In this document: positions 33,859 to 42,953 of the stretch, piece by piece
How the letters are laid out: each line of letters begins with the position of its first letter
Numbering within the stretch: the first letter of the stretch is position 1
NCBI RefSeq assembly: GCF_900112205.1
Contig: NZ_FOKW01000003.1
Location: 62,001 to 126,000, forward strand
DNA length: 64,000 nt
Origin: Natronobacterium haloterrestre
GTDB lineage: Archaea; Halobacteriota; Halobacteria; Halobacteriales; Natrialbaceae
Direction: 5' to 3'
The notes under the pieces: generated by a model
The model's input: only the letters and a program-made list of their open reading frames with translations
The model's database searches: none
What the model was told of the DNA's origin: nothing
Translations under genes and position numbers: made by a program

Positions 33859-35094
33859 ATGAGCGACAGCGAGGACGTGGTACTGATAACCGTCGACAGT
33901 CTCCGCGCCGACCACTGCGGCTTCATGGGGTACGAGGAGGACGTGACGCCGACGCTCGACCACCTCGCCGAAGAGGGACTCGTGTTCGAGAACGCGATCG
34001 CCCCCGCCCCGGAGACGAACAGTTCCGTGACGACCATGTTTACCGGCCACTACCCGAACCCGGACCGGGAGTGGGACGCAGACGAGGTCATGCCGGACAT
34101 CCAGCAGCACATGCAGACGCGACGGACGCTCCCGGAGCGGTTCCGCGAACTGGGCTACGAGACGGCCGGCTTCACGGCGAACCCCTGGACCTCCCGGTAC
34201 TTCGACTTCGATCGGAACTTCGATCACTTCGTCGACACGATGGACGAGAACGCGACGAGCGATCTGATGGACGATCGCCGGGGCGGTGGCGTCGCGAACC
34301 TCGTCGTCGCGCCGATCCTCAACTGGTGGCAGGGCCAGGACATGTTCATGTCGTGGGAACGGCTCTACGAGGGGATCCTCGAGTGGGTCGGAGAGGTCGA
34401 ATCCCCGTACTTCCTGTGGATATTTCTCGTCGACGTCCACATGCCCTACCTCCCGCCGGACGAGTACCGGACTCACTCCCGGCTGCTGACGTATCCGGCG
34501 AACGGGTCGCTGTTCCTCGAGAACCTCGATCTGCCGCTCCAGTCGCCGTTTCACGACGTCCTCGTTCGCACCTACGACGATTCGATCCGGTACACGGACG
34601 CGTTCCTCGAGCGGTTCGTCGACGACATCGACGGCGACCCCCTGATCGCGATCGTCGGCGATCACGGCGAGGAATTCGGCGAGAACGGCGTCTACGGGCA
34701 CGGCTCGAAGGTCTCGGAGACCGCCCTGCACGTCCCGTTCGTCGTCGCGAACGGGCCGTCGGAGACGGTCGAACGCCCCGTCTCCCTGCGGCGGATGCCG
34801 GAGTTACTGACGGCGCTGGCGACCGACGGCTCCTACGATCACGTCCTCGAGCCGACCGTTCGCGCCCGGAACTACGACCCCGCAGTCGCCGTGCGCGGCA
34901 CCCGCTGGCGATACGAGTGGCGGGAGTCGAAAGAAAAGGTCGAAGTCAGACGCGACGGTTCCTGGGAGGAACGGTCGATACCGGAACTCGAGCGGATCGG
35001 ACGGGATCTCGTCGACGCACACCTCGAGCGGGAGCGCGAGAGAAAGCGTATTCACGAGGCTGCGACGGACGTCAGCCGTATCGAAGCGCTGTAG
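33859..35094 (+). CDS. Sulfatase-like alkaline-phosphatase-superfamily enzyme
   Basis: 411 aa. The start VVLITVDSLRADHCGFMGY carries the paired metal Asp of sulfatases. The nucleophile region is APAPETNSSVTTMFTGHYPN: no Cys/Ser in CxPxR form, so no formylglycine is expected; a Thr or Ser probably serves, as in phosphotransferase-type members. IVGDHGEEFGENGVYGHGSK supplies the late metal Asp-His and Lys/His contacts. No membrane segment or signal peptide. Homologues occur in haloarchaeal glycan clusters. It may cleave or transfer a sulfo- or phospho-group. Leaderless promoter of the ATAACAA type. Confidence 0.85.
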   Translation: MSDSEDVVLITVDSLRADHCGFMGYEEDVTPTLDHLAEEGLVFENAIAPAPETNSSVTTMFTGHYPNPDREWDADEVMPDIQQHMQTRRTLPERFRELGYETAGFTANPWTSRYFDFDRNFDHFVDTMDENATSDLMDDRRGGGVANLVVAPILNWWQGQDMFMSWERLYEGILEWVGEVESPYFLWIFLVDVHMPYLPPDEYRTHSRLLTYPANGSLFLENLDLPLQSPFHDVLVRTYDDSIRYTDAFLERFVDDIDGDPLIAIVGDHGEEFGENGVYGHGSKVSETALHVPFVVANGPSETVERPVSLRRMPELLTALATDGSYDHVLEPTVRARNYDPAVAVRGTRWRYEWRESKEKVEVRRDGSWEERSIPELERIGRDLVDAHLERERERKRIHEAATDVSRIEAL

Positions 35095-35255
35095 CTACGT
35101 CGGTTAGTTCGCGCCCGGGCACCCGGCCCACAGGAATCGCCGGTTCGGGACTGGGCTCGAGACGGCCGCTTTCGCACCGGTAGACGAGCGGGGTGAACGA
35201 GACGAACGCGGGGCCGTGAGGTCAGTTTAGTTCGGATCGTTCGATACGGGACGAA

Positions 35256-36959
35256 TCACTCGTCTCGAGCGTCGTACTCGAGGTGAACCTGCGCGTCACC
35301 GAGCAGGCGGAAGTCCGTGATGTCACCTTCGAACCAGTACGCGTCGAGCCAGTTGCCGACGGCACCGCGGACCGTTCCGTCCTCGATCTCGTCCTCGTCG
35401 TCGATCGAGGCACCCATGCGTTCGGCCTTCTCGACCGATCCGTCGACGGTGAACGAGTACGTGCTCGGTTCGGACGCTTCGCGGCCGTCGATCACGAGCG
35501 CGTGGGGGAGCCCTTCGCCGTCGTCGCCATCGCCCTCGTTCCCGTCCTCGTCGTCCGTTCTGTCCGAGTCGTCCGTTCCGTCCGAGTCGTCGGACTCGTC
35601 GGTTTCATCGTCCCACGAGCCGACGCCTTCTAGCTTGCTCAGGTCGAACTCGTGTCCGTTGACGACGGCGGTAACGGTCGCGTCCGATTCGACGGCGGTG
35701 ATCGCCCCGTCGACGTGGAAATCGTCGACGTAGCCGCCGAGATAGCCCGCGATCTCGAACTCGTCGCCGTCGGACGTTACACCGTCACGGTACGGATCGT
35801 CGGGATTCGTGTTCGCGTACTCGCCCGTGCCGGCGCTCCCGAGACCGGAAATGCGGTACTGGACGGCCTGACTTCCCGAACCGGCCTCGAGCTCGAGGTG
35901 GTTTGCGGCATCGTCGCGCCAGACGTCGTCGATGGACCGGTCCTCGTCCTCGGGCTCTTCGGGCGGCGATGGATCGGGGGCAGAGCCCGATCCCGAGGCG
36001 GCGTCCTCCGCGCTGAGCGGAACACCCGCGACGTCCGATGGCTCGAAGCGCTGTGGCGAGCCGACGGATTCGCCGTGGATCGCGTTGAGCGACGACTTGC
36101 GCACGCGGGCATCGTCGAACCGGCAGTTCTCGACGGTCACTTCCGCGCCCGTCTCCCAGCCCGCGCCGGCCTGAATGTCGCGTCCGGCCCGCGCACCGGA
36201 GAGATCGCAGTCGATCAGCGTCGGGTTGTTGTAGAAGCCCCAGAAGCCGCGGTCGCCGCCGACGGCGACGCAGTTTTTCAGGGTAGAGCCGTCGGTGCCG
36301 AGCCGGAAGTTCGAGGCCTGACAGTCGGCGGCAAAGGAGTTGCTGATGTGGACGTCACCGTTACCGCCGGGGATCGAGTGGTGATCCGGGTTCCCCGGCG
36401 CGCTGGCGTAGATCGCGTTGTCGGGACAGTTCTGAATGTTGACCCGATCGATGTGGAGCGTGCCGCGGTGGCGCGGAGAGACGAAGATACCGGTGATCCC
36501 GGGGTACGTGTTGTCTTTCTCGTTGCCCATGAAATAGAAGTTCTCGATGTGGCCCTCGGCGTCGGGGCTGTTGACTCGGCAGGCGATCACCTGGTTCTTC
36601 TCGAAACTGTCCCAGTTCCCGCGGAGGCCGACGTTTCGGATCGTCCAGTCGTCGGCCATCGCGTTGATGTTGAACGACGCGTTGTCGGCCGTGATGTCGA
36701 TCAGGACGTTCTCGAACGTTTCACCGTCGCTCAGGGTTTTCGTTCGCGTCTCACCTGGCCCGAGTTCGATCACGTCGTACTCCTCGTCGCCGCCAGCTGC
36801 GGCCGCGTTGCCAGCAGCGATCGACGCTGCCGCAACGCCTCCGGCCACCTTCATGTACGATCGACGACCGAGTAATGAGCTATTACTGCCTTTTTCTCCC
36901 TCTTTGGGTGCTCTATCGGACGATTTGCTGTCATCCAGTTCCGCAAAGTCGCGTGCCAT
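35256..36959 (-). CDS. Tat-exported right-handed beta-helix protein
   Basis: 567 aa from ATG 36959, which has a TATA box 28 nt upstream (an ATG at 36980 is in frame but lies inside that spacing). A long N-region precedes the Tat motif GRRSYMKVAGG and an Ala-rich hydrophobic core. Residues about 70-300 have beta-helix-type repeats with stacked Asn and short strands (FNINAMADDWTIRNVGLRG, HIDRVNIQNCPDNAIYAS). A linker rich in Ser/Pro/Glu and an acidic Asp/Ser/Thr tract join two beta-rich C-terminal domains that look alike (residues about 340-440 and 490-567). Likely binds or cleaves polysaccharide at the cell surface, in keeping with the cluster; no catalytic residues can be assigned. Confidence 0.78.
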   Translation of the reverse strand: MARDFAELDDSKSSDRAPKEGEKGSNSSLLGRRSYMKVAGGVAAASIAAGNAAAAGGDEEYDVIELGPGETRTKTLSDGETFENVLIDITADNASFNINAMADDWTIRNVGLRGNWDSFEKNQVIACRVNSPDAEGHIENFYFMGNEKDNTYPGITGIFVSPRHRGTLHIDRVNIQNCPDNAIYASAPGNPDHHSIPGGNGDVHISNSFAADCQASNFRLGTDGSTLKNCVAVGGDRGFWGFYNNPTLIDCDLSGARAGRDIQAGAGWETGAEVTVENCRFDDARVRKSSLNAIHGESVGSPQRFEPSDVAGVPLSAEDAASGSGSAPDPSPPEEPEDEDRSIDDVWRDDAANHLELEAGSGSQAVQYRISGLGSAGTGEYANTNPDDPYRDGVTSDGDEFEIAGYLGGYVDDFHVDGAITAVESDATVTAVVNGHEFDLSKLEGVGSWDDETDESDDSDGTDDSDRTDDEDGNEGDGDDGEGLPHALVIDGREASEPSTYSFTVDGSVEKAERMGASIDDEDEIEDGTVRGAVGNWLDAYWFEGDITDFRLLGDAQVHLEYDARDE

Positions 36960-36984
36960 GCGTCCGGGTAACCGAATCATAACG

Positions 36985-36990
36985 ATATAA
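36985..36990 (-). promoter_or_regulatory. TATA box of beta-helix gene
   Basis: ATATAA on plus strand (TTATAT on coding strand), centred 28 nt upstream of ATG 36959. Confidence 0.55.
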
Positions 36991-37024
36991 GTTTTATCTT
37001 CCAGTAGGTCACATTCGATTAAGT

Positions 37025-37091
37025 ATTCATCAATTCATGAGGATACATTCATGGAATAATGAATGAAGTGCCATATTGTTAAATAATTCAT
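37025..37091. promoter_or_regulatory. Cluster of five ATTCAT/ATGAAT motifs upstream of beta-helix gene
   Basis: ATTCAT occurs at 37025, 37033, 37047 and 37086, and inverted as ATGAAT at 37059, in 67 bp of unusually A/T-rich DNA. The array begins about 35 bp upstream of the beta-helix TATA box, where an activator would bind. The rest of the gap to 37271 shows nothing I can identify. Confidence 0.5.
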
Positions 37092-37271
37092 GGGGCGTCT
37101 GTTCCGGGACCGGGAGAGGCCACGAGTCGCGACCGGATACAAACCGCTTCAGTAGCGCACTAGGAGGAGTCAACCAGCCCGTTCGGTGACAGGACCCACG
37201 TCGGTTTCGCCGAGAGCAAGGACTATGGGCGGAACGGGCCCGAATAATACCGGATTACTCCCCGGAACGAG

Positions 37272-38831
37272 CTAGTTCGGGGAGCTCGCGTCGGAGATCG
37301 CCTCGTCGCTTTCCCCGTCGGGGAGCCATCGTCGGACGAACGGAAGCGAGACGCCGACCGTGTCCTCGAGGACGTCGACGACGACCGCGTCGTTGGCCTC
37401 GAGGCCGCCGGCGACGGCGACGACGCACAACGACGTGAGGCCGGCGACGACCAGGAACGGACCGATCGTCAGCACGGAGATCGAGATCGCCGGTGCCAGC
37501 ACGTACGCGACCGGGAGCAAGACCGCGGGAAGCGAGAGATACGTCCGGTTCGCGGCGGGTGAGAACGGCGTAATCCCGTACTGGACCGCAAGGACCGTAC
37601 AGATCACGAGGTGCAGCGAGATCAGCGAGGTGACCGAGGCGAGCCCAGCTCCGAGGAATCCGTAGCGCGGGATGACGATCAGGTTGATCACGACGTTGAG
37701 CGCCAGTGCGGCGACGTTGCCGACGGCGATCCAGGAGGTCGCGCCGAGTGCAGATAGCGTCTCCCGGTCGCGTCCGGCAGCGGCGCTGAAGAAGAAGCCG
37801 GCCGCGAGAACGGGCAGCACGGTCGCCGCGTCGGCGTATTCGGGCCCGAAGAACAGCCCGATGACGTCCTCCGGAAACACGACGAACAGCATGAACGCCG
37901 GGAACGTGACGACGTAGACCCATTTCGTCGTCGTCGCGTAGATGTCGTCGACGGCCTCGCGGTCGCCTTCCGCGTCGAGTCGCGAGGCGATCGGGAGATA
38001 GAGGAACCCGAACGCCGAGAGGACGACGAGCAGTCCGCCCGCGATCGGGTAGGCCGCGTCGTACATGCCGACCTCGTAGGAACTGCGGAAGTAGCCGAGC
38101 ATCAAGGTGTCCGTCCGCGTAAGGAGGATGCTCACGACGGTCGAGACCACGAGCGGCGCGGAGAACCGGACGAGTTCGGGCACGTGCGTCCTCACGTCCC
38201 CGACCAGCGGCATGAGCCGTCCGAGCAGGACGTGGGCGACGACCAGCGCGATGACGGACGCGAGGAGATAGGCGACGCCCGCGGCTGCGATTCCGAAGCC
38301 GGCCAGCAACAGTGCGGCGATCAGCCCGATCCGCAGGCCGGGGTCGAGCACGTCGCGGACGACGGTCCGGTAGACCGTGTTCTCGTGGCCGCGAATCCCC
38401 GCGACCGCGATCCGAAACCCCGCGACGAACGGGAGCGAGACCGCAAGCAGGCGGACGAACGTCACCGCCTCTCCGGTTTCGAACAGTCGATCCGCGATCG
38501 TCTCTGCGAAGAGGAACATCGCGGTCCCGAACGCGACCGACAGCGGAATCGCGACGAGCAGTCCGCTCACCCAGACGCCGCGCCTGTCGGACGTCGAGTC
38601 GTACCGCGGGATGAACCGGGAAACGCCCTGGGTACAGCCCGCCAGTGCGATCGTCACGGAGACGGTCAACAGCGCGAGTCCGACGCTGACCTCGCCGTAG
38701 GCATCCGGCGAGAGCAAGCGACCGATGACGATCCGTTCGGCCAACTTGGCGGCCGAGCCCATGATGCCACCGACCATCACGATAGCCGCACTCGAGAGCA
38801 ACGCGGAGAGTTCGCGCGCCTGGTCGGCCAT
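37272..38831 (-). CDS. Wzx-like polysaccharide flippase (copy 2)
   Basis: 519 aa, 12-14 hydrophobic segments. Start ALLSSAAIVMVGGIMGSAAK and the stretch IGRLLSPDAYGEVSVGLALL are typical of polysaccharide-export MOP proteins; a second half begins near FSAPLVVSTVVSILLTRTDT. It moves lipid-linked glycans across the membrane. The start codon overlaps the stop of PDE2 by 1 nt (TGATG), so both are translated from one mRNA, linking the phosphodiesterase to the exported glycan. Confidence 0.88.
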   Translation of the reverse strand: MADQARELSALLSSAAIVMVGGIMGSAAKLAERIVIGRLLSPDAYGEVSVGLALLTVSVTIALAGCTQGVSRFIPRYDSTSDRRGVWVSGLLVAIPLSVAFGTAMFLFAETIADRLFETGEAVTFVRLLAVSLPFVAGFRIAVAGIRGHENTVYRTVVRDVLDPGLRIGLIAALLLAGFGIAAAGVAYLLASVIALVVAHVLLGRLMPLVGDVRTHVPELVRFSAPLVVSTVVSILLTRTDTLMLGYFRSSYEVGMYDAAYPIAGGLLVVLSAFGFLYLPIASRLDAEGDREAVDDIYATTTKWVYVVTFPAFMLFVVFPEDVIGLFFGPEYADAATVLPVLAAGFFFSAAAGRDRETLSALGATSWIAVGNVAALALNVVINLIVIPRYGFLGAGLASVTSLISLHLVICTVLAVQYGITPFSPAANRTYLSLPAVLLPVAYVLAPAISISVLTIGPFLVVAGLTSLCVVAVAGGLEANDAVVVDVLEDTVGVSLPFVRRWLPDGESDEAISDASSPN

Positions 38832-40528
38832 CAGAGGTACCCGAGGTCCTCGAGTCGTTCGGTCACTTCGCCGTCGTCGGCGGTCGGCTCGACGGTCGCC
38901 CGCCCGTAGGGAATGTCGCCGTAGTCACTTCGGCGGACGTCTGCCGAGAGGACGCCGGGCGGTACCGACCCCGTCATCCGCTCGGGGACCGGACGGTCGA
39001 GTAGCGCCATCGCGATCGGGGCGACGTCGGTGAGCGAGAACCGATCCGGTCCGGAAGCTGAGAAAGCGGGGCCGGCACCGATGAACACGCCGTCGCGCTT
39101 GTGGTTGTACGTGTCGACGCTCACGAACTGCCGCCCGTAGAGCGTACTCGAGACGAGGTGGTTCATGTCGGTCGGAAGGAAACAGACGTCCGGCGCCCGG
39201 TCGACGTAGGGGCCGTCGTAGAGGTCCTCGCGCCGGCAGACGTACTCGAAGACCGGCTCGCCGTTCGGCGTCTCGAGGGCGGAGAGTATCTCGATGATCT
39301 CCTCTCTGGTCGACTCGTAGGCCGACTGCGGGACGACGCCGTCTGGTTCCCGGCCGGCGACGTTGATCCGGACGCCCATCCGGGTGCCGTCGGCGCAGTA
39401 CGCACGGGAGTTGCGCCAGTCGACGCTCTCGGTGGCGGCCGATTTGACGGCGTCGGGGGCCAGTCGGAGCAGGGTCGATTCGAGGCCGACGCGCTCGGCG
39501 GCGGCGTAGACGTCGGCCGGTTCGACGCCGACGCGTGAGGCGAGTCGTTGGCCGGCACGGACGGTACCCTCGAGGAGGGGCGAGGACCCGTTGTCGCCGT
39601 TCCGTGCCGGTTCGGCCCCATCGTCGACCGGCCCCGGACCCTGGCTCGGGCCCGGACCGCCGGAGCCGTTACCCTCGACCAGCGATGCCTTCTCCGTCCC
39701 GATGGTCGGTCGATCCGTCTCGTCGGTCGTCTCGACGAAGCCGTGATCCCGGAGGACTTCGTTGACGTGAACGTTGTAGCCGGTGACGGGACCGATCCCG
39801 TGGTCCGAACAGACGACGACGTTGACCGCGTCGTCGTCGACCGCCTCGAGCACGTCGCCGACCAGCCGATCCGCGGCCGCGTAGATCCGCCGGAACGCCT
39901 CGTCGCGCTCGAAGTTGTGGAAGACGGCGTCGGTCTTCTGGACCTGCAGGACCGCGAGCTCCCACTCCTCGCGCTCGACCAGTTCGACCGCCGCGCGTCG
40001 ACGTCGTTCGATCAGGTCGAGGTAGCCCTCGAACTTCGCGTCTTTGTCGTCGCTGACCTCCGCTCGCGAGTAGATGGTGTACTCCTCGCCGATCGCCGCC
40101 GACAGCTCGTCGCGGATCCCCTCGGGGTGGCCCGGTTCGTCCTCGACGGCGAGATAGCCTGGTACGAGCGCTCCCTCGATCGGCTCGGCAGGATGGGTCA
40201 CGGGGACGTTCATGACGACCGATCGACCGCCATCCCGGGAGTGAGAGAGGTACTCCCAGAGCGCGGGTTTGCGGACGTCGGTCCGTGAGACGAGTTGCGC
40301 CTCGTCGGGGTAGCCGTCGTAGGCGAAGAACCCGTAGACGCCGTGATGGCTCGGATCCGTGCCGGTGTACATCGAGGGCCAGGCGCTGCCCGTCCACGGC
40401 GGGTGAGTCGACTCGAGGCGCGCCTCGAGGCCCCGTTCCCGGAGCCGCTGGAGGTTGGGGGTGGCGTCGGCGAACCGATCCACGTAGCGGAAATCGAGCG
40501 CGTCGAGTCCGATGACGACCGTCTTCAT
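38831..40528 (-). CDS. Alkaline-phosphatase-superfamily phosphodiesterase-like enzyme (PDE2)
   Basis: 565 aa from ATG 40528 (MKTVVIGLDALDFRYVDRFA). Motifs: VVIGLDALD (metal Asp), nucleophile Thr in HPPWTGSAWPSMYTGTDPSH, VVCSDHGIGPVTGYNVHVNE (metal Asp-His), and a late DVAPIAM. It ends TERLEDLGYL, the shared tail. No signal or membrane segment. The middle holds a low-complexity Gly/Pro insertion (about residues 290-325). Coupled to flippase 2 downstream. Its own start is overlapped by the TGA of a 40-codon ORF that has a box A at the right distance. Confidence 0.84.
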   Translation of the reverse strand: MKTVVIGLDALDFRYVDRFADATPNLQRLRERGLEARLESTHPPWTGSAWPSMYTGTDPSHHGVYGFFAYDGYPDEAQLVSRTDVRKPALWEYLSHSRDGGRSVVMNVPVTHPAEPIEGALVPGYLAVEDEPGHPEGIRDELSAAIGEEYTIYSRAEVSDDKDAKFEGYLDLIERRRRAAVELVEREEWELAVLQVQKTDAVFHNFERDEAFRRIYAAADRLVGDVLEAVDDDAVNVVVCSDHGIGPVTGYNVHVNEVLRDHGFVETTDETDRPTIGTEKASLVEGNGSGGPGPSQGPGPVDDGAEPARNGDNGSSPLLEGTVRAGQRLASRVGVEPADVYAAAERVGLESTLLRLAPDAVKSAATESVDWRNSRAYCADGTRMGVRINVAGREPDGVVPQSAYESTREEIIEILSALETPNGEPVFEYVCRREDLYDGPYVDRAPDVCFLPTDMNHLVSSTLYGRQFVSVDTYNHKRDGVFIGAGPAFSASGPDRFSLTDVAPIAMALLDRPVPERMTGSVPPGVLSADVRRSDYGDIPYGRATVEPTADDGEVTERLEDLGYL

Positions 40529-40647
40529 CGTTCCCGCCCCCTCCACGAGGTTACAGAGACGATCGGAGCGTGACTCGAGGTCGGCTCGATACCGTCACCG
40601 TCGTGGTCGACACGTCGCTTTCGAGTCGGGTCGTGCGGCCGATTCAT
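40525..40647 (-). CDS. Possible 40-codon leader ORF coupled to PDE2
   Basis: Begins MNRPHDPTRKRRVDHDGDG and ends at TGA 40527-40525, overlapping the PDE2 ATG (ATGA). An exact ATAACAA box is centred 31 nt upstream of its ATG, the same spacing as for leaderless genes in this region, while PDE2 itself has no box A at that distance. GGAGG within the ORF's last codons may be the PDE2 ribosome binding site. Basic peptide; function could be purely regulatory. Confidence 0.45.
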   Translation of the reverse strand: MNRPHDPTRKRRVDHDGDGIEPTSSHAPIVSVTSWRGRER

Positions 40648-40674
40648 TACCCGAACGGACCGTCCTCGCGTGCT

Positions 40675-40681
40675 TTGTTAT
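40675..40681 (-). promoter_or_regulatory. ATAACAA box upstream of leader ORF and PDE2
   Basis: TTGTTAT on plus strand, centred 31 nt upstream of ATG 40647. Confidence 0.5.
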
Positions 40682-40742
40682 CGCGCGGTTTCGGGACGGT
40701 AGTAGCTCCAAAACCCGGCCGCCCCGCGGTGTGGCGAGCCGT

Positions 40743-42614
40743 TCAGGCAGGACTGTCGCCGCCGTCGATCCAGTAGAGGTGGAACTCGCCGTTCGACCGG
40801 AGTCGGTCGACCCCCGGCTGGGAGTCGACCGAGTCGAGTTCGCTCTCCGTGTGTCGGAGTTCCCGGTAGGCGACTGTCTCCCGCTCGTAGTCGGACTTGG
40901 TGAGGACGAGGTACCGGTCCTCGTCGTACCCCTCCGCGAGGTTCGAGCCGAGTCCGCCCTCGGGTGGCCCCTCGTGAAGCCGCATCCGGTCCTCGTTTCC
41001 GTTGATCGCGTCGTCGTATCGGTTCGGACCGTTCCGCAACCCGACGAACGACACGTCCTCGACGCTCTCGTCGAAGGCGTCCTCGTAGCCGCCCATCTCC
41101 GCCTCGCTGACGTGTGGCGAGGCGTTGTACGTGTACGGCGAGGGGAAGACGGCCGCAAGCGAGAGCACGAGCAACAGCGCGAACCCGACAGCGAACAGCG
41201 GCCGACCGCCCGGCAGCCGCACGCTCATCCTCGAGCGGGGCCCTCTCGAGTCGGTCGCCCACGCGTAGAGCCCGAACAGCGCGATCGAGCCCAGAACCGT
41301 GACGAAGACCATCATCAGTCCGAACACGCGGAAGTGCATCGTCGAGTCGGGAGCGACGAAGTAGATCAGGAACAGTGGTCCCAACCCGAGCAGGGCGACC
41401 GTGAAGTACGTCGTCTCCGGGCGAACCCGCCGAAGCAGCGACGACCGCGAGATCACGACCCCGGTCACCAGCGCGGCGGCCAGCAGCGTGAACACAAGCT
41501 GGGCGAGAAACAGCTTGACGAACACCTCGGTCAGGCTCCCGCCGATCGCCGATAGCGACGCGCCCTGTGTCGCGACGGTGTCGGCACCGCCGCGGCCCTC
41601 GAGGAGGAACTCGACGGCCGCTCCGAGGTAGTGCCCGGCCATCCCGCTGAAGAAGCCGTGGTTCGACGTCCAGACGAGAAAGAGCGCGATCAACAGGAAC
41701 GTGTGCCCGTAGACGGTCGAATGGCCGGCGACGGGACCGTCGCTCGCGACGCGGCGGGCGAGGAACTGGACGAGGGCGATCCCCGCCAGGGCGACGATCA
41801 GGTGGGCCACCAGCTGTGGGTGGTAGACGACGGTCGCGACCGCGGCCAGTGCCAGGAGCGTGCCGGTCGCCGAGACCGTCGCAGTCGTCCGGTCGGCACG
41901 GACGTATCGGATCAATAGGTAGAAAAACAGCGCCGAGAACATGACCGCCTGCGACATCGCGTGGGCGGACATGTACATCGAGATGGTCGTCACCGGCAGG
42001 AGGAGGAAGCCGGCGAACGTCGCGATCGTGACCGCTCGCCGGTCCTCGACGATCGTGCCGACGCACAGCGGGACGAACGTACAGAACACGAGCACCGCGA
42101 GCAACACCACGTAGAGCATCGACCGTGCCAGCGGCGTCCCGAGGACGGAGCTGGTGAGCACGGTCACGGTGTGAATCCCGGGGTAGTAGAGGTCGAACGG
42201 AACGATCGTCCCTTCGCTGATGGCCCGGGCCCAGCCGAGGTGGGTCAGGGAGTCGTGACGGCCGAAGAACCGGTAGCCGCGGACGATCGGCAAGCCGGCG
42301 AAGAGGGCCATCGAGAGCCCGCCGAGCAGGAGGGCGACGGGTCGGGTCCTCGCTCTCGTTGCGGCTCGACCCCTCGAGTCGCCGTTCCGGTTCTCGCTAC
42401 CGGCCGGCGGGACGAACGCGACGGTCAGGGCGATCGCCGTCGCCAGCAGGAGGCCGCCCCAGACCAGCGGCGGGGTCGAGGTGAAGATCGACAGTTCGTA
42501 CCCCGTCGCCGGGGCCGAACGGGCCAGGAGGGCGCTGCCGGTGAGGGCCAGGAACCCGATCGCGAGGGCGAGTTTCCTGAACGGTTCCGCGTCGGCGGCT
42601 GTGGGGGGAGACAT
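40743..42614 (-). CDS. Large multi-spanning membrane protein, GT-C or Wzy-like
   Basis: 623 aa with about 13 hydrophobic segments and an acidic C-terminal extracellular domain (about residues 510-620). The loop after the third helix, RGYRFFGRHDSLTHLGWARA, contains the Asp/His-rich first extracytoplasmic loop seen in GT-C glycosyltransferases that use lipid-phosphate sugars. A Wzy-type polymerase is also possible. It probably acts on lipid-linked glycans at the outer face. The gene has its own ATAACAA promoter (centred 37 nt upstream). Confidence 0.72.
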   Translation of the reverse strand: MSPPTAADAEPFRKLALAIGFLALTGSALLARSAPATGYELSIFTSTPPLVWGGLLLATAIALTVAFVPPAGSENRNGDSRGRAATRARTRPVALLLGGLSMALFAGLPIVRGYRFFGRHDSLTHLGWARAISEGTIVPFDLYYPGIHTVTVLTSSVLGTPLARSMLYVVLLAVLVFCTFVPLCVGTIVEDRRAVTIATFAGFLLLPVTTISMYMSAHAMSQAVMFSALFFYLLIRYVRADRTTATVSATGTLLALAAVATVVYHPQLVAHLIVALAGIALVQFLARRVASDGPVAGHSTVYGHTFLLIALFLVWTSNHGFFSGMAGHYLGAAVEFLLEGRGGADTVATQGASLSAIGGSLTEVFVKLFLAQLVFTLLAAALVTGVVISRSSLLRRVRPETTYFTVALLGLGPLFLIYFVAPDSTMHFRVFGLMMVFVTVLGSIALFGLYAWATDSRGPRSRMSVRLPGGRPLFAVGFALLLVLSLAAVFPSPYTYNASPHVSEAEMGGYEDAFDESVEDVSFVGLRNGPNRYDDAINGNEDRMRLHEGPPEGGLGSNLAEGYDEDRYLVLTKSDYERETVAYRELRHTESELDSVDSQPGVDRLRSNGEFHLYWIDGGDSPA

Positions 42615-42953
42615 TCGGATTGCTCCGTCGTTGTCCCGTCGTAGCCCTTGTTATTCTCCGCATTCCGGGCGTGTGATGGAGGCTACCGTCCGAACCTCGA
42701 TCGGGTGGGTAGGACCAGCGAGCGCCCGTGAACTGGACAGAAGACCGGTCCGCGGTCGCTGGTCTCCCGGTTGCCACGGACGGAGCACGGTTCACTCGAG
42801 CGGGACCGAACGATCGGACTCTCGCCGCTGGAAGACTGCGGCGAGAAACCGACGACGGGCGTTCGGAAGGAGTGGAGGAGGGGAAGAGGGGAAGAGGACA
42901 CCCGCTTCCGAACAACGGTGACCTCGAGGGCCGCGAGCGACGATCGTCGCTCG
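42615..42953. other. Intergenic region, 339 bp
   Basis: Holds the ATAACAA promoter of the membrane-protein gene near its left end. A purine-rich tract on the plus strand (42868-42899, GGAGGAGGGGAAGAGG-type) lies just past the DUF1616 stop and gives a pyrimidine-rich 3' end to its mRNA, a possible terminator. No gene seen. Confidence 0.5.
42648..42654 (-). promoter_or_regulatory. ATAACAA box of multi-spanning membrane-protein gene
   Basis: TTGTTAT on plus strand, centred 37 nt upstream of ATG 42614. Confidence 0.5.
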
